A stretch of 47,194 bases of DNA from Psychrosphaera sp. B3R10 (GTDB taxonomy: Bacteria; Pseudomonadota; Gammaproteobacteria; Enterobacterales; Alteromonadaceae): NCBI RefSeq assembly GCF_018861025.1, contig NZ_JAHKQH010000012.1, positions 1 to 47,194 of the forward strand, written 5' to 3'. Positions 35,042 to 44,475 of this stretch are shown piece by piece (position 1 is the first letter of the stretch; every line of letters begins with the position of its first letter). The translations under genes and the position numbers were made by a program. The notes below the pieces were generated by a model that was not told the origin of the DNA, ran no database searches, and was given only the letters and a program-made list of their open reading frames with translations.

Positions 35042-36958
35042 ATGTCTTCCAATAAACAAATGTTGTCAGTTAAGACCTGTATAGCAGGCTTATTAATTTC
35101 TACTGTTTCCATGTTCAGCTTCGCCGACCAAACGGTTAAAGTTGAAATCAACGTTAGCGATGTTATAGGACAACAAAATCCCCTCTATTATGGTGGCAAT
35201 AACATCTACCCAAAAGGTGGCCAGGGCATTTTAAAAGCCAATGGTGAATTTGATCCTATTGAAATGAATGCGGCTAAAAAACTGGGCTTACAGTCATATC
35301 GTTTCCCAGGGGGTTCTGAAGCTAACTTATATAAATGGAAACGAGCAATTGGTCCTGTTTCTCAACGTATTGATAATGTCAGTGGTAACAATCAAAGTAA
35401 TCGGTCAAACGAATTTGGCCCGGATGAATTTGGGCGCTTGTTAGAAACCACCAGCTTTACTCACGGCGTGATCATGGTTGCCTGGGGATATGAAACGCCT
35501 GAAGACGCCGCCGATTGGGTGGAATACATGAATGCGAAAGTCGGGGAAAACCCTAATGGTGGCAAAGACTGGGCCGCAGAACGTGCCAAAAATGGCCATG
35601 TTGAACCTTACGGTATTAAATATTGGGAAATTGGCAACGAAGTCTTTGGTAACTGGGAATTAAACTGGGGCTCCTATCCTACGGAACTCGATGGCAAACG
35701 TGGTAATGCAAATGTCGAAAAAGACGATGCTAAAGGAACCAATGGCATGTTGGCGTTTGGCGATGCCGATAGATATGTTTTTGGTGGCTACAAATACTTC
35801 AAAAGTCAAAAAGCTGCAGCACAAACAAGTTGGAAAGACAGTCATATAAAAACCACAACAGCGGCAAATCAAAAACTCTATGTGAAGTTTGCACCGGTAA
35901 GTTTGCACGACCCTAAACAACCTTTTAACCTTCGAATTGATGGAACCTTGTGGCAAAGAGTCTCAAGTTTTGAGCAATCTGGCGCTAAAGATAAACATTA
36001 CGTTTTAGACACTAAAATCGGTGAAATTACATTTGGCGATGGCGTCAACGGCATGATCCCACCGAGTAATGAGTTTGTTAAATTGGATTACCTCACAGGT
36101 AAACAACCAGGATTTATCGACTATTACCATAAAATGAAAGCGGTAGATCCGTCGATTCAAATCATTTCTAGTTTCGAGAAAGAGTCATTCTTTAAACATA
36201 TGGCCAAAGCGAAACAACCTTTTGACGGTATTGCCAAGCATTATTACCCTGGAGACCTTAAACAAGCTCATAAAAACTATACGCAAGCGATATATGCAGG
36301 TTTGGGCATCGGCCACAAAATTGAAGAAATCAAAGAATGGAATGCCAACTACGATAACCCATCGTTAACCGGTAAAGAGCAAATTTGGTTAACCGAATAT
36401 GGCTTAAAAAATCACATAAACCAATTGGCAATTATGCATACCGTAATTAACGAGTACAGTGATGACGTTGCCGCGTTAATGGGTCATTCCTTATTTCTCA
36501 ATAACAATACCCCTATGGTTAACGATGACGGCGTAATACGCTCACGTGCCTTCCCTATTGAAATATTTGCCAAACATATGCAACAGCAGTTTGTGAAAGT
36601 TGAAGTCAGTGGCGCTCAAAACAAATTTAGAAGGAAAAAAATACCTGCAATCTTAGCGACCGCTAGTGTCAGCCCTGATCAAAAACACGTTGGGGTGGTA
36701 TTAACGAATACCTCTGACAGAAAGCGAACGGTTGCTAAAATTACGATGGATGGATTTAAAACAGAAACGCCAATGAAGGCAGAAGTATGGGCATTGATGT
36801 CGACGGTTGGCAATCCACTTATCGATAATTCAAAGTCAAATCCTAACGCTATTACACTTGAACCATTAGGTGCTATGAAGCGAGCAAATACAGATTTTGA
36901 TATAACTGTAGAACCGGGTGCAACCTTTATAATTAAGTGGTCACCGCAGACAGAGTAA
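35042..36958 (+). CDS. Clan GH-A hydrolase (GH51/GH39-like) with inserted domain
   Basis: The 638-residue product has a signal peptide (residues 1-28, ending MFSFA). The (beta/alpha)8 fold is indicated by LGLQSYRFPGGSEANLYKW, then YWEIGNEVFGNW with Glu200 as candidate acid/base and IWLTEYGL with Glu452 as candidate nucleophile. A C-terminal beta-domain (about 530-638) follows, as in alpha-L-arabinofuranosidases. Between the two catalytic segments lies an extra module of roughly 70-80 residues (about 270-345), containing IGEITFGDGVNGMIPP. I cannot assign the family with certainty; GH51 and GH39 are the closest by eye. Start choice is between 35042 and an in-frame ATG at 35060; neither has a strong ribosome-binding site. 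A terminator follows at 36971. Confidence 0.75.
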   Translation: MSSNKQMLSVKTCIAGLLISTVSMFSFADQTVKVEINVSDVIGQQNPLYYGGNNIYPKGGQGILKANGEFDPIEMNAAKKLGLQSYRFPGGSEANLYKWKRAIGPVSQRIDNVSGNNQSNRSNEFGPDEFGRLLETTSFTHGVIMVAWGYETPEDAADWVEYMNAKVGENPNGGKDWAAERAKNGHVEPYGIKYWEIGNEVFGNWELNWGSYPTELDGKRGNANVEKDDAKGTNGMLAFGDADRYVFGGYKYFKSQKAAAQTSWKDSHIKTTTAANQKLYVKFAPVSLHDPKQPFNLRIDGTLWQRVSSFEQSGAKDKHYVLDTKIGEITFGDGVNGMIPPSNEFVKLDYLTGKQPGFIDYYHKMKAVDPSIQIISSFEKESFFKHMAKAKQPFDGIAKHYYPGDLKQAHKNYTQAIYAGLGIGHKIEEIKEWNANYDNPSLTGKEQIWLTEYGLKNHINQLAIMHTVINEYSDDVAALMGHSLFLNNNTPMVNDDGVIRSRAFPIEIFAKHMQQQFVKVEVSGAQNKFRRKKIPAILATASVSPDQKHVGVVLTNTSDRKRTVAKITMDGFKTETPMKAEVWALMSTVGNPLIDNSKSNPNAITLEPLGAMKRANTDFDITVEPGATFIIKWSPQTE

Positions 36959-36970
36959 CGTCAATTCAAT

Positions 36971-37007
36971 GCGCAAGGCTTGCCTAAACCGCAAGCTGGC
37001 GCCTTTT
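36971..37007 (+). terminator. Terminator of the clan GH-A hydrolase gene
   Basis: GCGC (36971-36974) and GCTTGC (36978-36983) pair with GCAAGC (36991-36996) and GCGC (36999-37002), followed by CTTTT. It begins 12 bases after the stop codon. It implies a separate promoter for the following sulfatase operon. Confidence 0.7.
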
Positions 37008-37199
37008 AGAAAATCACCAATTTAGTAAACCTTCCTAACCTTCCTAACTTTAATTCAAACCAATTGTCGAAACATCTTTAACTGATTTTTGATTTAATAC
37101 AGGTTTAATCCTAAACAACCATTCATGTTGGCAACAAATTTACGGGTTCAGCCCGCTTTTTTGTTATTAACCAATATAATCAAAAAATTACACACACCA

Positions 37200-38636
37200 A
37201 TGCGAACGCTCACTATTGTAAGTTTCTTCCTATCGATTTGTTGCTTTAATGCTTATTCAGCACAGACGCCAAATGTAGTCATGATCGTAGTTGACGATTT
37301 AGGCTGGGCAGATGTTGGCTATAACGACCACTCTGGTGTTTTTCAAACCCCGAACATTGATGCCCTTTCATCTAAAGGACTTACCTTTACCGATGCTTAT
37401 GCCGGGGCTGCGAACTGTGCACCTAGTCGAGCGGTTTTGATGAGTGGTCAATATTCGCCGCGCCACGGTGTTTATACCGTATCGCCTTCAACTCGTGGCA
37501 ATGCAAAAACACGTAAACTGATCCCAGAGCCCAATACGAATGATTTGGAAGACGATGTCATTACCATGGCTGAAATGTTTCAGAAACAAGGTTATACCAC
37601 AGGCAACTTTGGTAAATGGCATTTAGGTTTAGATCCTAAAACACAGGGCTTTGATCACAATGTGGCGGGGTATCAAAAGGGACATCCAAAAACCTATTTT
37701 AGTCCCTATAACCTACCATTCATCACCGATGGCCCTGACGGAGAATATCTGCCTGACCGCCTCACTAGCGAAGTTATCGATTGGATATCGGCGGTCAAAG
37801 AGCAGCCATTTTTTGCTTACATTCCTTTTTACACGGTTCATACCCCCCTTGAAGCAACCGAGTCGGTAAAACAAAAGTATTTAAATCACCCGCTTATTCG
37901 CAATGAACGACACGCTACGTTTGCTGCAATGGTTGAACTAATGGACATCAACGTTGGCAGAATAATGCGTTCGTTAGAGCAGCAAAAACTACTCGACAAT
38001 ACCCTTGTTATCTTTACTTCTGACAACGGTGGGATCCGTTCTATTTCATACCAAGACCCACTAAGAGGCGGCAAAGGCAGTTATTATGAAGGTGGAACAC
38101 GTGTGCCACTTGTTGTTTCTTTTCCAAGTCGTATTGCACCAAGAACCGATGCAACCCCGGTCATAAATGCTGATTTTTACCCTACGTTAGCTAGCGTTAT
38201 CAATGCAGATGTAAGTAAACAAACGTTAGACGGAAGCGATTTATCACCACTTTGGTTTGACAACAAAACACTCGAAAACAGAAACCTATACTGGCATTTC
38301 CCTATCTATTTACAGGCTTACAATGCAAGCGCCGATCAAAGTCGCGACCCGCTATTTCGAACTCGGCCAGGCTCGACTATGCGCCAAGGAAAATGGAAGC
38401 TACACCATTATTTCGAAGATAACGTATTTGAGTTATATGACTTAGAAAATGATTTAGGTGAACATGTAAATTTAGCGCTTTATCTACCTAAAATAGTTAA
38501 TAGCTTAAGCAAAGACCTTAATGCTTGGCGCACTGCCATAAATGCGCCAATTCCAACAGAGCTAAATCCCAAATTTGATCCAGAATTCACTCTAAATCAT
38601 ACTAATAAAAAACTACTTCAAGATAAGGGAAGGTAA
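37200..38636 (+). CDS. S1 family sulfatase, secreted
   Basis: I place the start at the ATG at 37200, where the product begins with a normal signal peptide (RTLTIVSFFLS, cleavage near AYSA). An in-frame ATG at 37125 would add 25 residues ahead of it. Neither start has a clear ribosome-binding site. The 478-residue protein has Asp32-Asp33 (VVDDLGWADVGY), the formylglycine motif CAPSR with Cys73, GKWHLGLD, and FTSDNGGIRS. No lipobox is present, so it is probably soluble in the periplasm or released. Its stop codon overlaps the start of the next sulfatase (TAATG), showing translational coupling in a plus-strand sulfatase operon. Confidence 0.9.
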   Translation: MRTLTIVSFFLSICCFNAYSAQTPNVVMIVVDDLGWADVGYNDHSGVFQTPNIDALSSKGLTFTDAYAGAANCAPSRAVLMSGQYSPRHGVYTVSPSTRGNAKTRKLIPEPNTNDLEDDVITMAEMFQKQGYTTGNFGKWHLGLDPKTQGFDHNVAGYQKGHPKTYFSPYNLPFITDGPDGEYLPDRLTSEVIDWISAVKEQPFFAYIPFYTVHTPLEATESVKQKYLNHPLIRNERHATFAAMVELMDINVGRIMRSLEQQKLLDNTLVIFTSDNGGIRSISYQDPLRGGKGSYYEGGTRVPLVVSFPSRIAPRTDATPVINADFYPTLASVINADVSKQTLDGSDLSPLWFDNKTLENRNLYWHFPIYLQAYNASADQSRDPLFRTRPGSTMRQGKWKLHHYFEDNVFELYDLENDLGEHVNLALYLPKIVNSLSKDLNAWRTAINAPIPTELNPKFDPEFTLNHTNKKLLQDKGR

Positions 38637-40204
38637 TGAAAGCGCAACTAAAAATATTGTTTGCGATGACGCTAGCGGCGCTGGCGTCAGGCTGTGGGCA
38701 ATCATCTCAAAACGCAACTAGCACTATGAATGATAATGTGATGCCCGAGGGCTCAAAACATAAGGTTACGCCAAATGTTGTTATCTTTTATGTTGACGAC
38801 TTAGGTTATGGCGACATAGGCAGTTACGGCGCAAAAGGCGTTGAAACCCCGGAGCTTGATCGTATTGCAGCAAACGGCATTCGTTTTACCGACGGCCATT
38901 CTTCTGCGGCTACCTGCACTCCGTCACGTTACTCTTTATTAACCGGGGAACATGGATTTAGAAATAATGCGCAAATTTTAAAAGGCGATGCTCCTGCATT
39001 AATTCAGCCGGGCAAACCCACTATGGCATCCATGTTTAAAAAAGCGGGTTATACAACCGCGGTTATTGGTAAATGGCACCTTGGTTTAGGCGATGGCAAT
39101 CTAGATTGGAATAAAGCCATAAAACCGGGCCCGCTCGAAATAGGGTTTGATTATAGCTTTTTGATTCCTGCTACAGGCGACCGAGTACCAACGGTTTATG
39201 TTGAAGATCACAATGTCGTTAACTTGCAAAAAGACGATCCGCTATTAGTTAATTACAAGAAAAAAATTGGCGATATGCCAACTGGTTATGAAAATCCAGA
39301 ACTGCTTCGTTATAAAGCGGATGGCCAACATAACAAAACCATCGTAAATGGTGTAAGTCGCATAGGTCACATGGATGGCGGTACAGCGGCTCATTGGGTA
39401 GACGAAGATTTTGCAGAAGTATTTACCGAAAAATCCATTGATTTTATTAGAAAAAATAAAGCAAAACCATTCTTCTTATTTAAATCATTTCACGACATTC
39501 ACGTACCAAGAATGCCTCATCCTCGTTTTAAAGGTAAAAGCACAATGGGGCCACGTGGTGACGCTATTGCTCAAATGGACTGGATCACAGGCCGTATCAT
39601 AAAAGAAATTGAATACTTAGGACTAGCTGAAAATACCTTGATCATCTTTACCAGTGACAATGGCCCAGTTTTGTTTGACGGATATTTTGATGATGCCGCG
39701 AATATGCTTGGCGACCATAAACCTGGGGGACCATTTAGCGGTGGCAAATACAGTCGTTTAGAAGCTGGAACACGTGTACCTACGCTCGTTTACTGGCCAG
39801 GAACCATTCAGCCACAAGTGAACGATGCGTTAGTTTCACAAATGGATATTTACCGCTCATTGGCGAAACTGGTTGGCGTCAAATTAGCCGATGATGAGGC
39901 TGTCGACAGTTTAGATCAGCTTTCTGTTTGGTTAGGCAAATCAGAAAATGGCCGAGTTGATTTGATTGAAGAGTCATTGGGGAATTCGGCGTTGCGCCAT
40001 AACCAGTTTAAATTCATACCTAAATCGAACAAAAAGCCGAATTTTATAAAATCCAAAAAAATTAAAGGCGGCTACGTAAACGAGGATCAACTTTATGATC
40101 TATCAACCGATCCTGGTGAGCTGAATAACCTTGCTGCGGAAAATCCAGAGTTAGCGTCAAAGCTTCAAAGACGTCTTGATGAAATCATCCAAGGCCGTTA
40201 TTAG
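38636..40204 (+). CDS. S1 family sulfatase, lipoprotein
   Basis: The 522-residue product has a lipoprotein signal (lipobox ASGC, Cys20). Asp54-Asp55 are in FYVDDLGYGDIGSYG, the formylglycine motif CTPSR has Cys94 followed by YSLLTGEHGF, and GKWHLGLG and FTSDNGPV are present. AAGGGAAGG just before the start supports it. The CTPSRYSLLTG form is shared with the sulfatase at 42970, so these two may belong to the same S1 subfamily, distinct from the CAPSR-type members. It is the second gene of the plus-strand sulfatase operon. Confidence 0.93.
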   Translation: MKAQLKILFAMTLAALASGCGQSSQNATSTMNDNVMPEGSKHKVTPNVVIFYVDDLGYGDIGSYGAKGVETPELDRIAANGIRFTDGHSSAATCTPSRYSLLTGEHGFRNNAQILKGDAPALIQPGKPTMASMFKKAGYTTAVIGKWHLGLGDGNLDWNKAIKPGPLEIGFDYSFLIPATGDRVPTVYVEDHNVVNLQKDDPLLVNYKKKIGDMPTGYENPELLRYKADGQHNKTIVNGVSRIGHMDGGTAAHWVDEDFAEVFTEKSIDFIRKNKAKPFFLFKSFHDIHVPRMPHPRFKGKSTMGPRGDAIAQMDWITGRIIKEIEYLGLAENTLIIFTSDNGPVLFDGYFDDAANMLGDHKPGGPFSGGKYSRLEAGTRVPTLVYWPGTIQPQVNDALVSQMDIYRSLAKLVGVKLADDEAVDSLDQLSVWLGKSENGRVDLIEESLGNSALRHNQFKFIPKSNKKPNFIKSKKIKGGYVNEDQLYDLSTDPGELNNLAAENPELASKLQRRLDEIIQGRY

Positions 40205-40218
40205 CGTTAAGAAACAAC

Positions 40219-40244
40219 ATCCCCTTAGTTAACACTAAGGGGAT
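40219..40244. other. Intergenic hairpin within the sulfatase operon
   Basis: ATCCCCTTAGT and ACTAAGGGGAT form a perfect 11-bp stem with a four-base loop. It lies 15 bases after one sulfatase stop and 20 bases before the next start, with no T-run behind it. It may stabilise the upstream message or act as a partial terminator, giving unequal expression of the neighbouring genes. Confidence 0.7.
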
Positions 40245-40263
40245 ACCATTTAGGACATGTAAA

Positions 40264-41682
40264 ATGAAACAGCCCTTAATCAGTTTACTGTTGTTTTATA
40301 GCTGTATTAGTTTTATGTCGAGTGCGATTGCGCAAACCGAAACGAGTAAACAGCCTAATATTCTGATGATCCTAGTTGATGATCTTGGCTGGCGAGACTT
40401 ATCGAGTTATGGCAGTGACTTTTATCAGACACCAAACATAGACCAACTTGCCAACAGCGGCATCAAGTTTTCCCAAGCCTATTCCGCCGCACATATTTGT
40501 TCACCAACACGTATGAGCATATTAACCGGCCAGCACCCTGCCAGATTGCACGTCACCGACTGGATCCCAGGATGGCAATATCCAAACGAAAAATACTCAG
40601 TTCCTGCATGGAATTTAGATGGCATTAAGGCAAAGGATCTGACGGTAGGCGAAGTCCTGCAAGATAACGGCTATAAAACCGCATGGTTTGGTAAATGGCA
40701 TATAAAGGGTCTTAAAGAGTTTGTCGATAGACCATTAACAAAACAAGACAGCGAAAAAAATATCGCAGCCCAATACCATGGTTTCGACGCCGGACATCAA
40801 GATTTTAGTCTCAATGGCGTGCATAACAAACAAGATCCAAAAGGTGTCCATCAACTGACCAATGAAGCAATAGACTATATTTCGCAAATATCGAACCAAA
40901 ACAAACCTTGGTTTGTCACTATTTCTCACTATAGCGTTCATACCAAAGTGCATTTTAATGATGACATCAAAGCCCTTTATGACGAACGAAAAAAATGGGT
41001 TAAATCGAACCAAAATAATAGCCAATACGCCGCGATGCTGCATTCTCTCGACGATAGCGTAGCGACTGTGATGAATTACTTAAATGGCAATAATTTAGCC
41101 GAAGATACCCTTGTCATCCTGTTGTCCGATAACGGTGGTTTAGATAAAAATGATACGGGACGACCAACGGATAATGCGCCACTTCGAAATGGTAAAGCGA
41201 CGCTTTATGAAGGCGGAATTCGCATTCCATTTATTGCCAGTTGGCCCGGACAGATCAAACCGAATCAAACATCAGATACATTAATTAGTACGGTGGATTT
41301 GCTGCCCACATTTGCCCAAATAAGCGGAGCAAAAACGCCAACTTCAACATTAGATGGCGTTGATATTTCTCACTTGTTTTTTGAACCGTCAGCAACATTA
41401 CATCGCAATGCCTTGTATTGGCACTACCCACATTATCACCGTCAAGGTCAGCCTTCTGGCGCGATCCGAGACGGTGACTTTAAACTTATTGAATTTTTTA
41501 ATGACCAAAAAATTGAGGTTTATAATTTGAAAAATGATATTGGCGAACAGCACAACATCGCGCATTTACAGCCCGAATTAACCGCTTCGTTGTTATCAAA
41601 ATTACGCCAGTGGCGACTAGAAGTCGGCGCCCAAACTATGCCTCTTAATAAAAACTACGACCCTAATAAAGCGAGCTGGTAG
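40264..41682 (+). CDS. S1 family sulfatase, secreted, CSPTR motif
   Basis: The 472-residue product has a Sec signal peptide (residues 1-23, ending SAIAQ). Asp39-Asp40 are in MILVDDLGWRDLSSYG, and the formylglycine motif is CSPTR (Cys79), with Thr where the others have Ser; this still fits the C-x-P-x-R rule. FGKWHIKG and LLSDNGGLD complete the active site. TAGGA lies eight bases before the ATG. It is the third sulfatase of the plus-strand operon and is followed after 62 bases by a five-bladed-propeller hydrolase, so enzyme pair and sulfatase may act on the same oligosaccharide. Confidence 0.92.
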   Translation: MKQPLISLLLFYSCISFMSSAIAQTETSKQPNILMILVDDLGWRDLSSYGSDFYQTPNIDQLANSGIKFSQAYSAAHICSPTRMSILTGQHPARLHVTDWIPGWQYPNEKYSVPAWNLDGIKAKDLTVGEVLQDNGYKTAWFGKWHIKGLKEFVDRPLTKQDSEKNIAAQYHGFDAGHQDFSLNGVHNKQDPKGVHQLTNEAIDYISQISNQNKPWFVTISHYSVHTKVHFNDDIKALYDERKKWVKSNQNNSQYAAMLHSLDDSVATVMNYLNGNNLAEDTLVILLSDNGGLDKNDTGRPTDNAPLRNGKATLYEGGIRIPFIASWPGQIKPNQTSDTLISTVDLLPTFAQISGAKTPTSTLDGVDISHLFFEPSATLHRNALYWHYPHYHRQGQPSGAIRDGDFKLIEFFNDQKIEVYNLKNDIGEQHNIAHLQPELTASLLSKLRQWRLEVGAQTMPLNKNYDPNKASW

Positions 41683-41744
41683 ATAGTCGCTGTTTATTTT
41701 TAAAAACAAATTAAATACAGATTTTTTAAATTGGAGTTTCACAA

Positions 41745-42824
41745 ATGCAGTATAAAGTTATGTTAATCTTGTGTATCTCAGTGATATTAAGCGCAATGCC
41801 TTCACCGAGTATCGCCAAACCGAATAAGTTAGAATATGAATACCTTGGCGTCGCGCTAGAAGCCAAAGGCAAACACATATGGGGCACATCGCCGATTATA
41901 GGACCTGATGGCAAGGTTCACTTATATGTTGCCCAGTGGTCTCTAGATGGACAAAAAGACTTTAGTGGTTGGTTTAAAGAAAGTGAAATCGGTCACTATG
42001 TTGGGGATACACCTCAAGGCCCGTTTAAATTTGTTGGTATCGCTGTGGCCGACAAAGGTGGCAAATTTAATGCTCCGCATAATCCAACGATTAAAAAGAT
42101 TGATGGCCGCTATGTCCTGAGCTTTATTGTTAATGAAGACAATAAGTTGGCGACCCAGCGCATTATTATGTACGTTGCAGACGATTTAAACGACAACTGG
42201 CGTCCGGCTGCTGGTGCGGAACCCGATGGCACGATTTTACGAAAAGGCACCCATGAAAATAGCTGGAATAAAACCGCTAAGCTTGGGGTTTCAAATCCGA
42301 CGTTACTCAAAGTAGACGGCAAATATTTTCTTTATAACAAGTCTGTCCTGAAAAAAAATCCAAAGAAAAAATGGGGGGCATATACCTACGGTGTTGCCAT
42401 TTCAGATACGCTTGAAGGCCCTTACAACTACACTAAACAAGTGACCCCTGACTGGCGCGGTATTGAAGATGTATACGCGTTTGAGATGAATGAGTCGGTT
42501 TATTTTTTAAGTCGTGACTTTGGCAGTAAAAAAGGTTCACACGGCGGTGGTCTGTTGTGGCAATCAGATGACGGTTTGTTTTTTCCTTGGGAAAACGTTA
42601 CTCGAAGCTTTGAAGCGTTAGATCATTACGTTGGCAAAGAAACATTGGCTGACAATACGGTCTACCGTGGTGACTTAACCGGTCGTCTAGAACGTCCTCA
42701 GATCTTGTTTGAAGACGGCAAGCCAGCATATTTATATATGGCTACCGGGATTAACTCTACACCGGGTCATGGTAGTCGGTCTCATGTCTTTAAGATTAAG
42801 TTTATCGAAGCTGACACTAAGTAA
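41745..42824 (+). CDS. Putative five-bladed beta-propeller glycoside hydrolase (GH43/GH117-like)
   Basis: The 359-residue product has a signal peptide (residues 1-24, ending SPSIA). Repeats typical of a five-bladed propeller are visible: SPIIGPDGKVHLYVAQW, APHNPTIKKIDGRYVLSF, NPTLLKVDGKYFLYNKS, IEDVYAFEMNESVYFL (Glu241 as candidate acid), and LERPQILFEDGKPAYLY. This is the fold of clans GH-F and GH-J and of GH117 anhydro-galactosidases. I cannot give the family. TTGGAG lies nine bases before the ATG. It is the last gene of the plus-strand operon of three sulfatases, ending at a strong terminator, so the substrate is likely an oligosaccharide exposed by those sulfatases. Confidence 0.75.
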   Translation: MQYKVMLILCISVILSAMPSPSIAKPNKLEYEYLGVALEAKGKHIWGTSPIIGPDGKVHLYVAQWSLDGQKDFSGWFKESEIGHYVGDTPQGPFKFVGIAVADKGGKFNAPHNPTIKKIDGRYVLSFIVNEDNKLATQRIIMYVADDLNDNWRPAAGAEPDGTILRKGTHENSWNKTAKLGVSNPTLLKVDGKYFLYNKSVLKKNPKKKWGAYTYGVAISDTLEGPYNYTKQVTPDWRGIEDVYAFEMNESVYFLSRDFGSKKGSHGGGLLWQSDDGLFFPWENVTRSFEALDHYVGKETLADNTVYRGDLTGRLERPQILFEDGKPAYLYMATGINSTPGHGSRSHVFKIKFIEADTK

Positions 42825-42908
42825 TTACGTATCATTCCTCTAGTGCAATAAAAGTAAGTTCATTTGCTTTTATTGCAAAATAGAGATTATTGATTGGTGA
42901 ATTAGAGC

Positions 42909-42946
42909 AAAAAAAGCTAGGGCATGTTAAGTGCCCTAGCTTTTTT
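42909..42946. terminator. Bidirectional terminator between propeller hydrolase and sulfatase
   Basis: GCTAGGGCA (42916-42924) pairs perfectly with TGCCCTAGC (42932-42940), flanked by AAAAAA and TTTTTT. It serves the convergent genes ending at 42824 (plus) and 42970 (minus). Confidence 0.93.
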
Positions 42947-42969
42947 ATATCGAAGGTTTAGTTCCCTTC

Positions 42970-44475
42970 CTAAAATGAAACCGTTTCGTGGTTTCGTATA
43001 TCGTTAAGTTCAATTAACATCGATTTTACTCGGGCTGGTTCTTTATCTGCCAGGTTATTTTTTTCTGCAGGGTCAAGGGCCAAGTTGTATAACTCAAACG
43101 GGCTCTGACCTTTTTTAGGTGTTATATTAGCCGGTTTAGAAAAGCCACCACTTCCTTTGCCTTCCACTAATTTCCAATCGCCAACTCGAATAGCAAAACG
43201 ACCTTTAATTGAATGATGGATCATAGGTGCGCGGTCAAACTTGTCGCTCTGCCCAAGTAATACCTGTGAAAAGTCAAAAGAGTCTGTCGCAGCACCCTGT
43301 CCTGGTTGCACACCTACAATTGATGCCATAGTGCGAACAATATCATTTAATACGATTGGGGCAGCCGATTCGGCATTTGTTTCAACTCTACCAGGCCACT
43401 TTATGATAAGTGGTACACGATGTCCGCCTTCATAAATATCGGCTTTTTGTCCGCGCCATTCGCCATTTGCGCGATGCGCATATTTCTTTTTATCATTTGG
43501 TTTCCAGTGCGCGCCATTATCTGACGAATAGATAACTATCGTATTGTCTTCAATGCCAGCGGCTTTAATTGCAGCTAAAACATCACCAACAACATGGTCT
43601 GTATTAGCGGCAAAATCACCATAAGTGCCTGCACCACTAACGCCTTGGAATTCTTTAGCTGGTAACCACGGTGTATGTGGTGAAGGGAGTGAGAAGTACA
43701 TAAAAAATGGCTTCTCTTTGTTAGCCGCTTCAGCAATTTTGCTTACCGCTTTTTTAGTTAAATTAGGCAGTACTTCTTGGTGTTTAAAGCCGTCACCTAT
43801 TTCAGCTTTACGCCAAAAGCCATCACCACCGCCTCTTCTATGTTTGCTCGCTGCGATTTTATTACCTGTTAATGGCGTCACAACGTGTTCGTTTTCGATA
43901 TAAACATAAGGTCCCATATCTAATGATGCAGGGATGCCGTAAAAATAATCAAAGCCAAGAACATTTGGTCCCGGTGATAACTGGCCACGATAATCAGGTT
44001 TACCTTCCCCTAGTCCTAAGTGCCATTTACCAACCATAATCGTTTCGTAGTCCGCTTTTTTTAGCAAGCCAGCAATAGTTTCGCGCTTAGTGTCTATCAT
44101 CAGCGGAGACTCTGCATCAAGCACTCCTTTCTTTAGCGCTGTACGCCAGGCATAACGCCCGGTTAACAATGAATAACGTGACGGTGTACAAACGGCTGAA
44201 GAAGAATGAGCGTCAGTAAACTTCATACCTTCAGATGCAAGTGCGTTTAGATTAGGCGTTGGCACAAGGCTGTCGGTGTTATAACTTTGAATATCACCAA
44301 ACCCCATGTCATCTGCAAATATGATAACGATATTAGGTTTTGTTGGTGATTTTGACGGATTTTCTACTTTGCTCTCTAAAACGGATTTTGTCGATGACAT
44401 GTTACAGGCCGAAAGGACCGAAAGTAGTGTAAAAGTGGTGAGAAATTTGTACCCTGTTTGACGGAGTATTGCCAT
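42970..44475 (-). CDS. S1 family sulfatase, lipoprotein
   Basis: The 501-residue product has a lipoprotein signal (lipobox LSAC, Cys24). Asp55-Asp56 are in IIFADDMGFGDIQSY, and the formylglycine motif CTPSR has Cys96 followed by YSLLTGRYAW. GKWHLGLG, PSPHTPW and YSSDNGAHW are further active-site elements. It resembles the sulfatase at 38636 in the CTPSRYSLLTG segment. It is a single gene on the minus strand, divergent from the esterase at 44828. The start lacks a strong ribosome-binding site (AAGAAG only). Confidence 0.93.
   Translation of the reverse strand: MAILRQTGYKFLTTFTLLSVLSACNMSSTKSVLESKVENPSKSPTKPNIVIIFADDMGFGDIQSYNTDSLVPTPNLNALASEGMKFTDAHSSSAVCTPSRYSLLTGRYAWRTALKKGVLDAESPLMIDTKRETIAGLLKKADYETIMVGKWHLGLGEGKPDYRGQLSPGPNVLGFDYFYGIPASLDMGPYVYIENEHVVTPLTGNKIAASKHRRGGGDGFWRKAEIGDGFKHQEVLPNLTKKAVSKIAEAANKEKPFFMYFSLPSPHTPWLPAKEFQGVSGAGTYGDFAANTDHVVGDVLAAIKAAGIEDNTIVIYSSDNGAHWKPNDKKKYAHRANGEWRGQKADIYEGGHRVPLIIKWPGRVETNAESAAPIVLNDIVRTMASIVGVQPGQGAATDSFDFSQVLLGQSDKFDRAPMIHHSIKGRFAIRVGDWKLVEGKGSGGFSKPANITPKKGQSPFELYNLALDPAEKNNLADKEPARVKSMLIELNDIRNHETVSF

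Noticed and set aside
37125-37199. Upstream start for the sulfatase at 37200
   Set aside because: It places 25 residues before a normal signal peptide and has no better ribosome-binding site.
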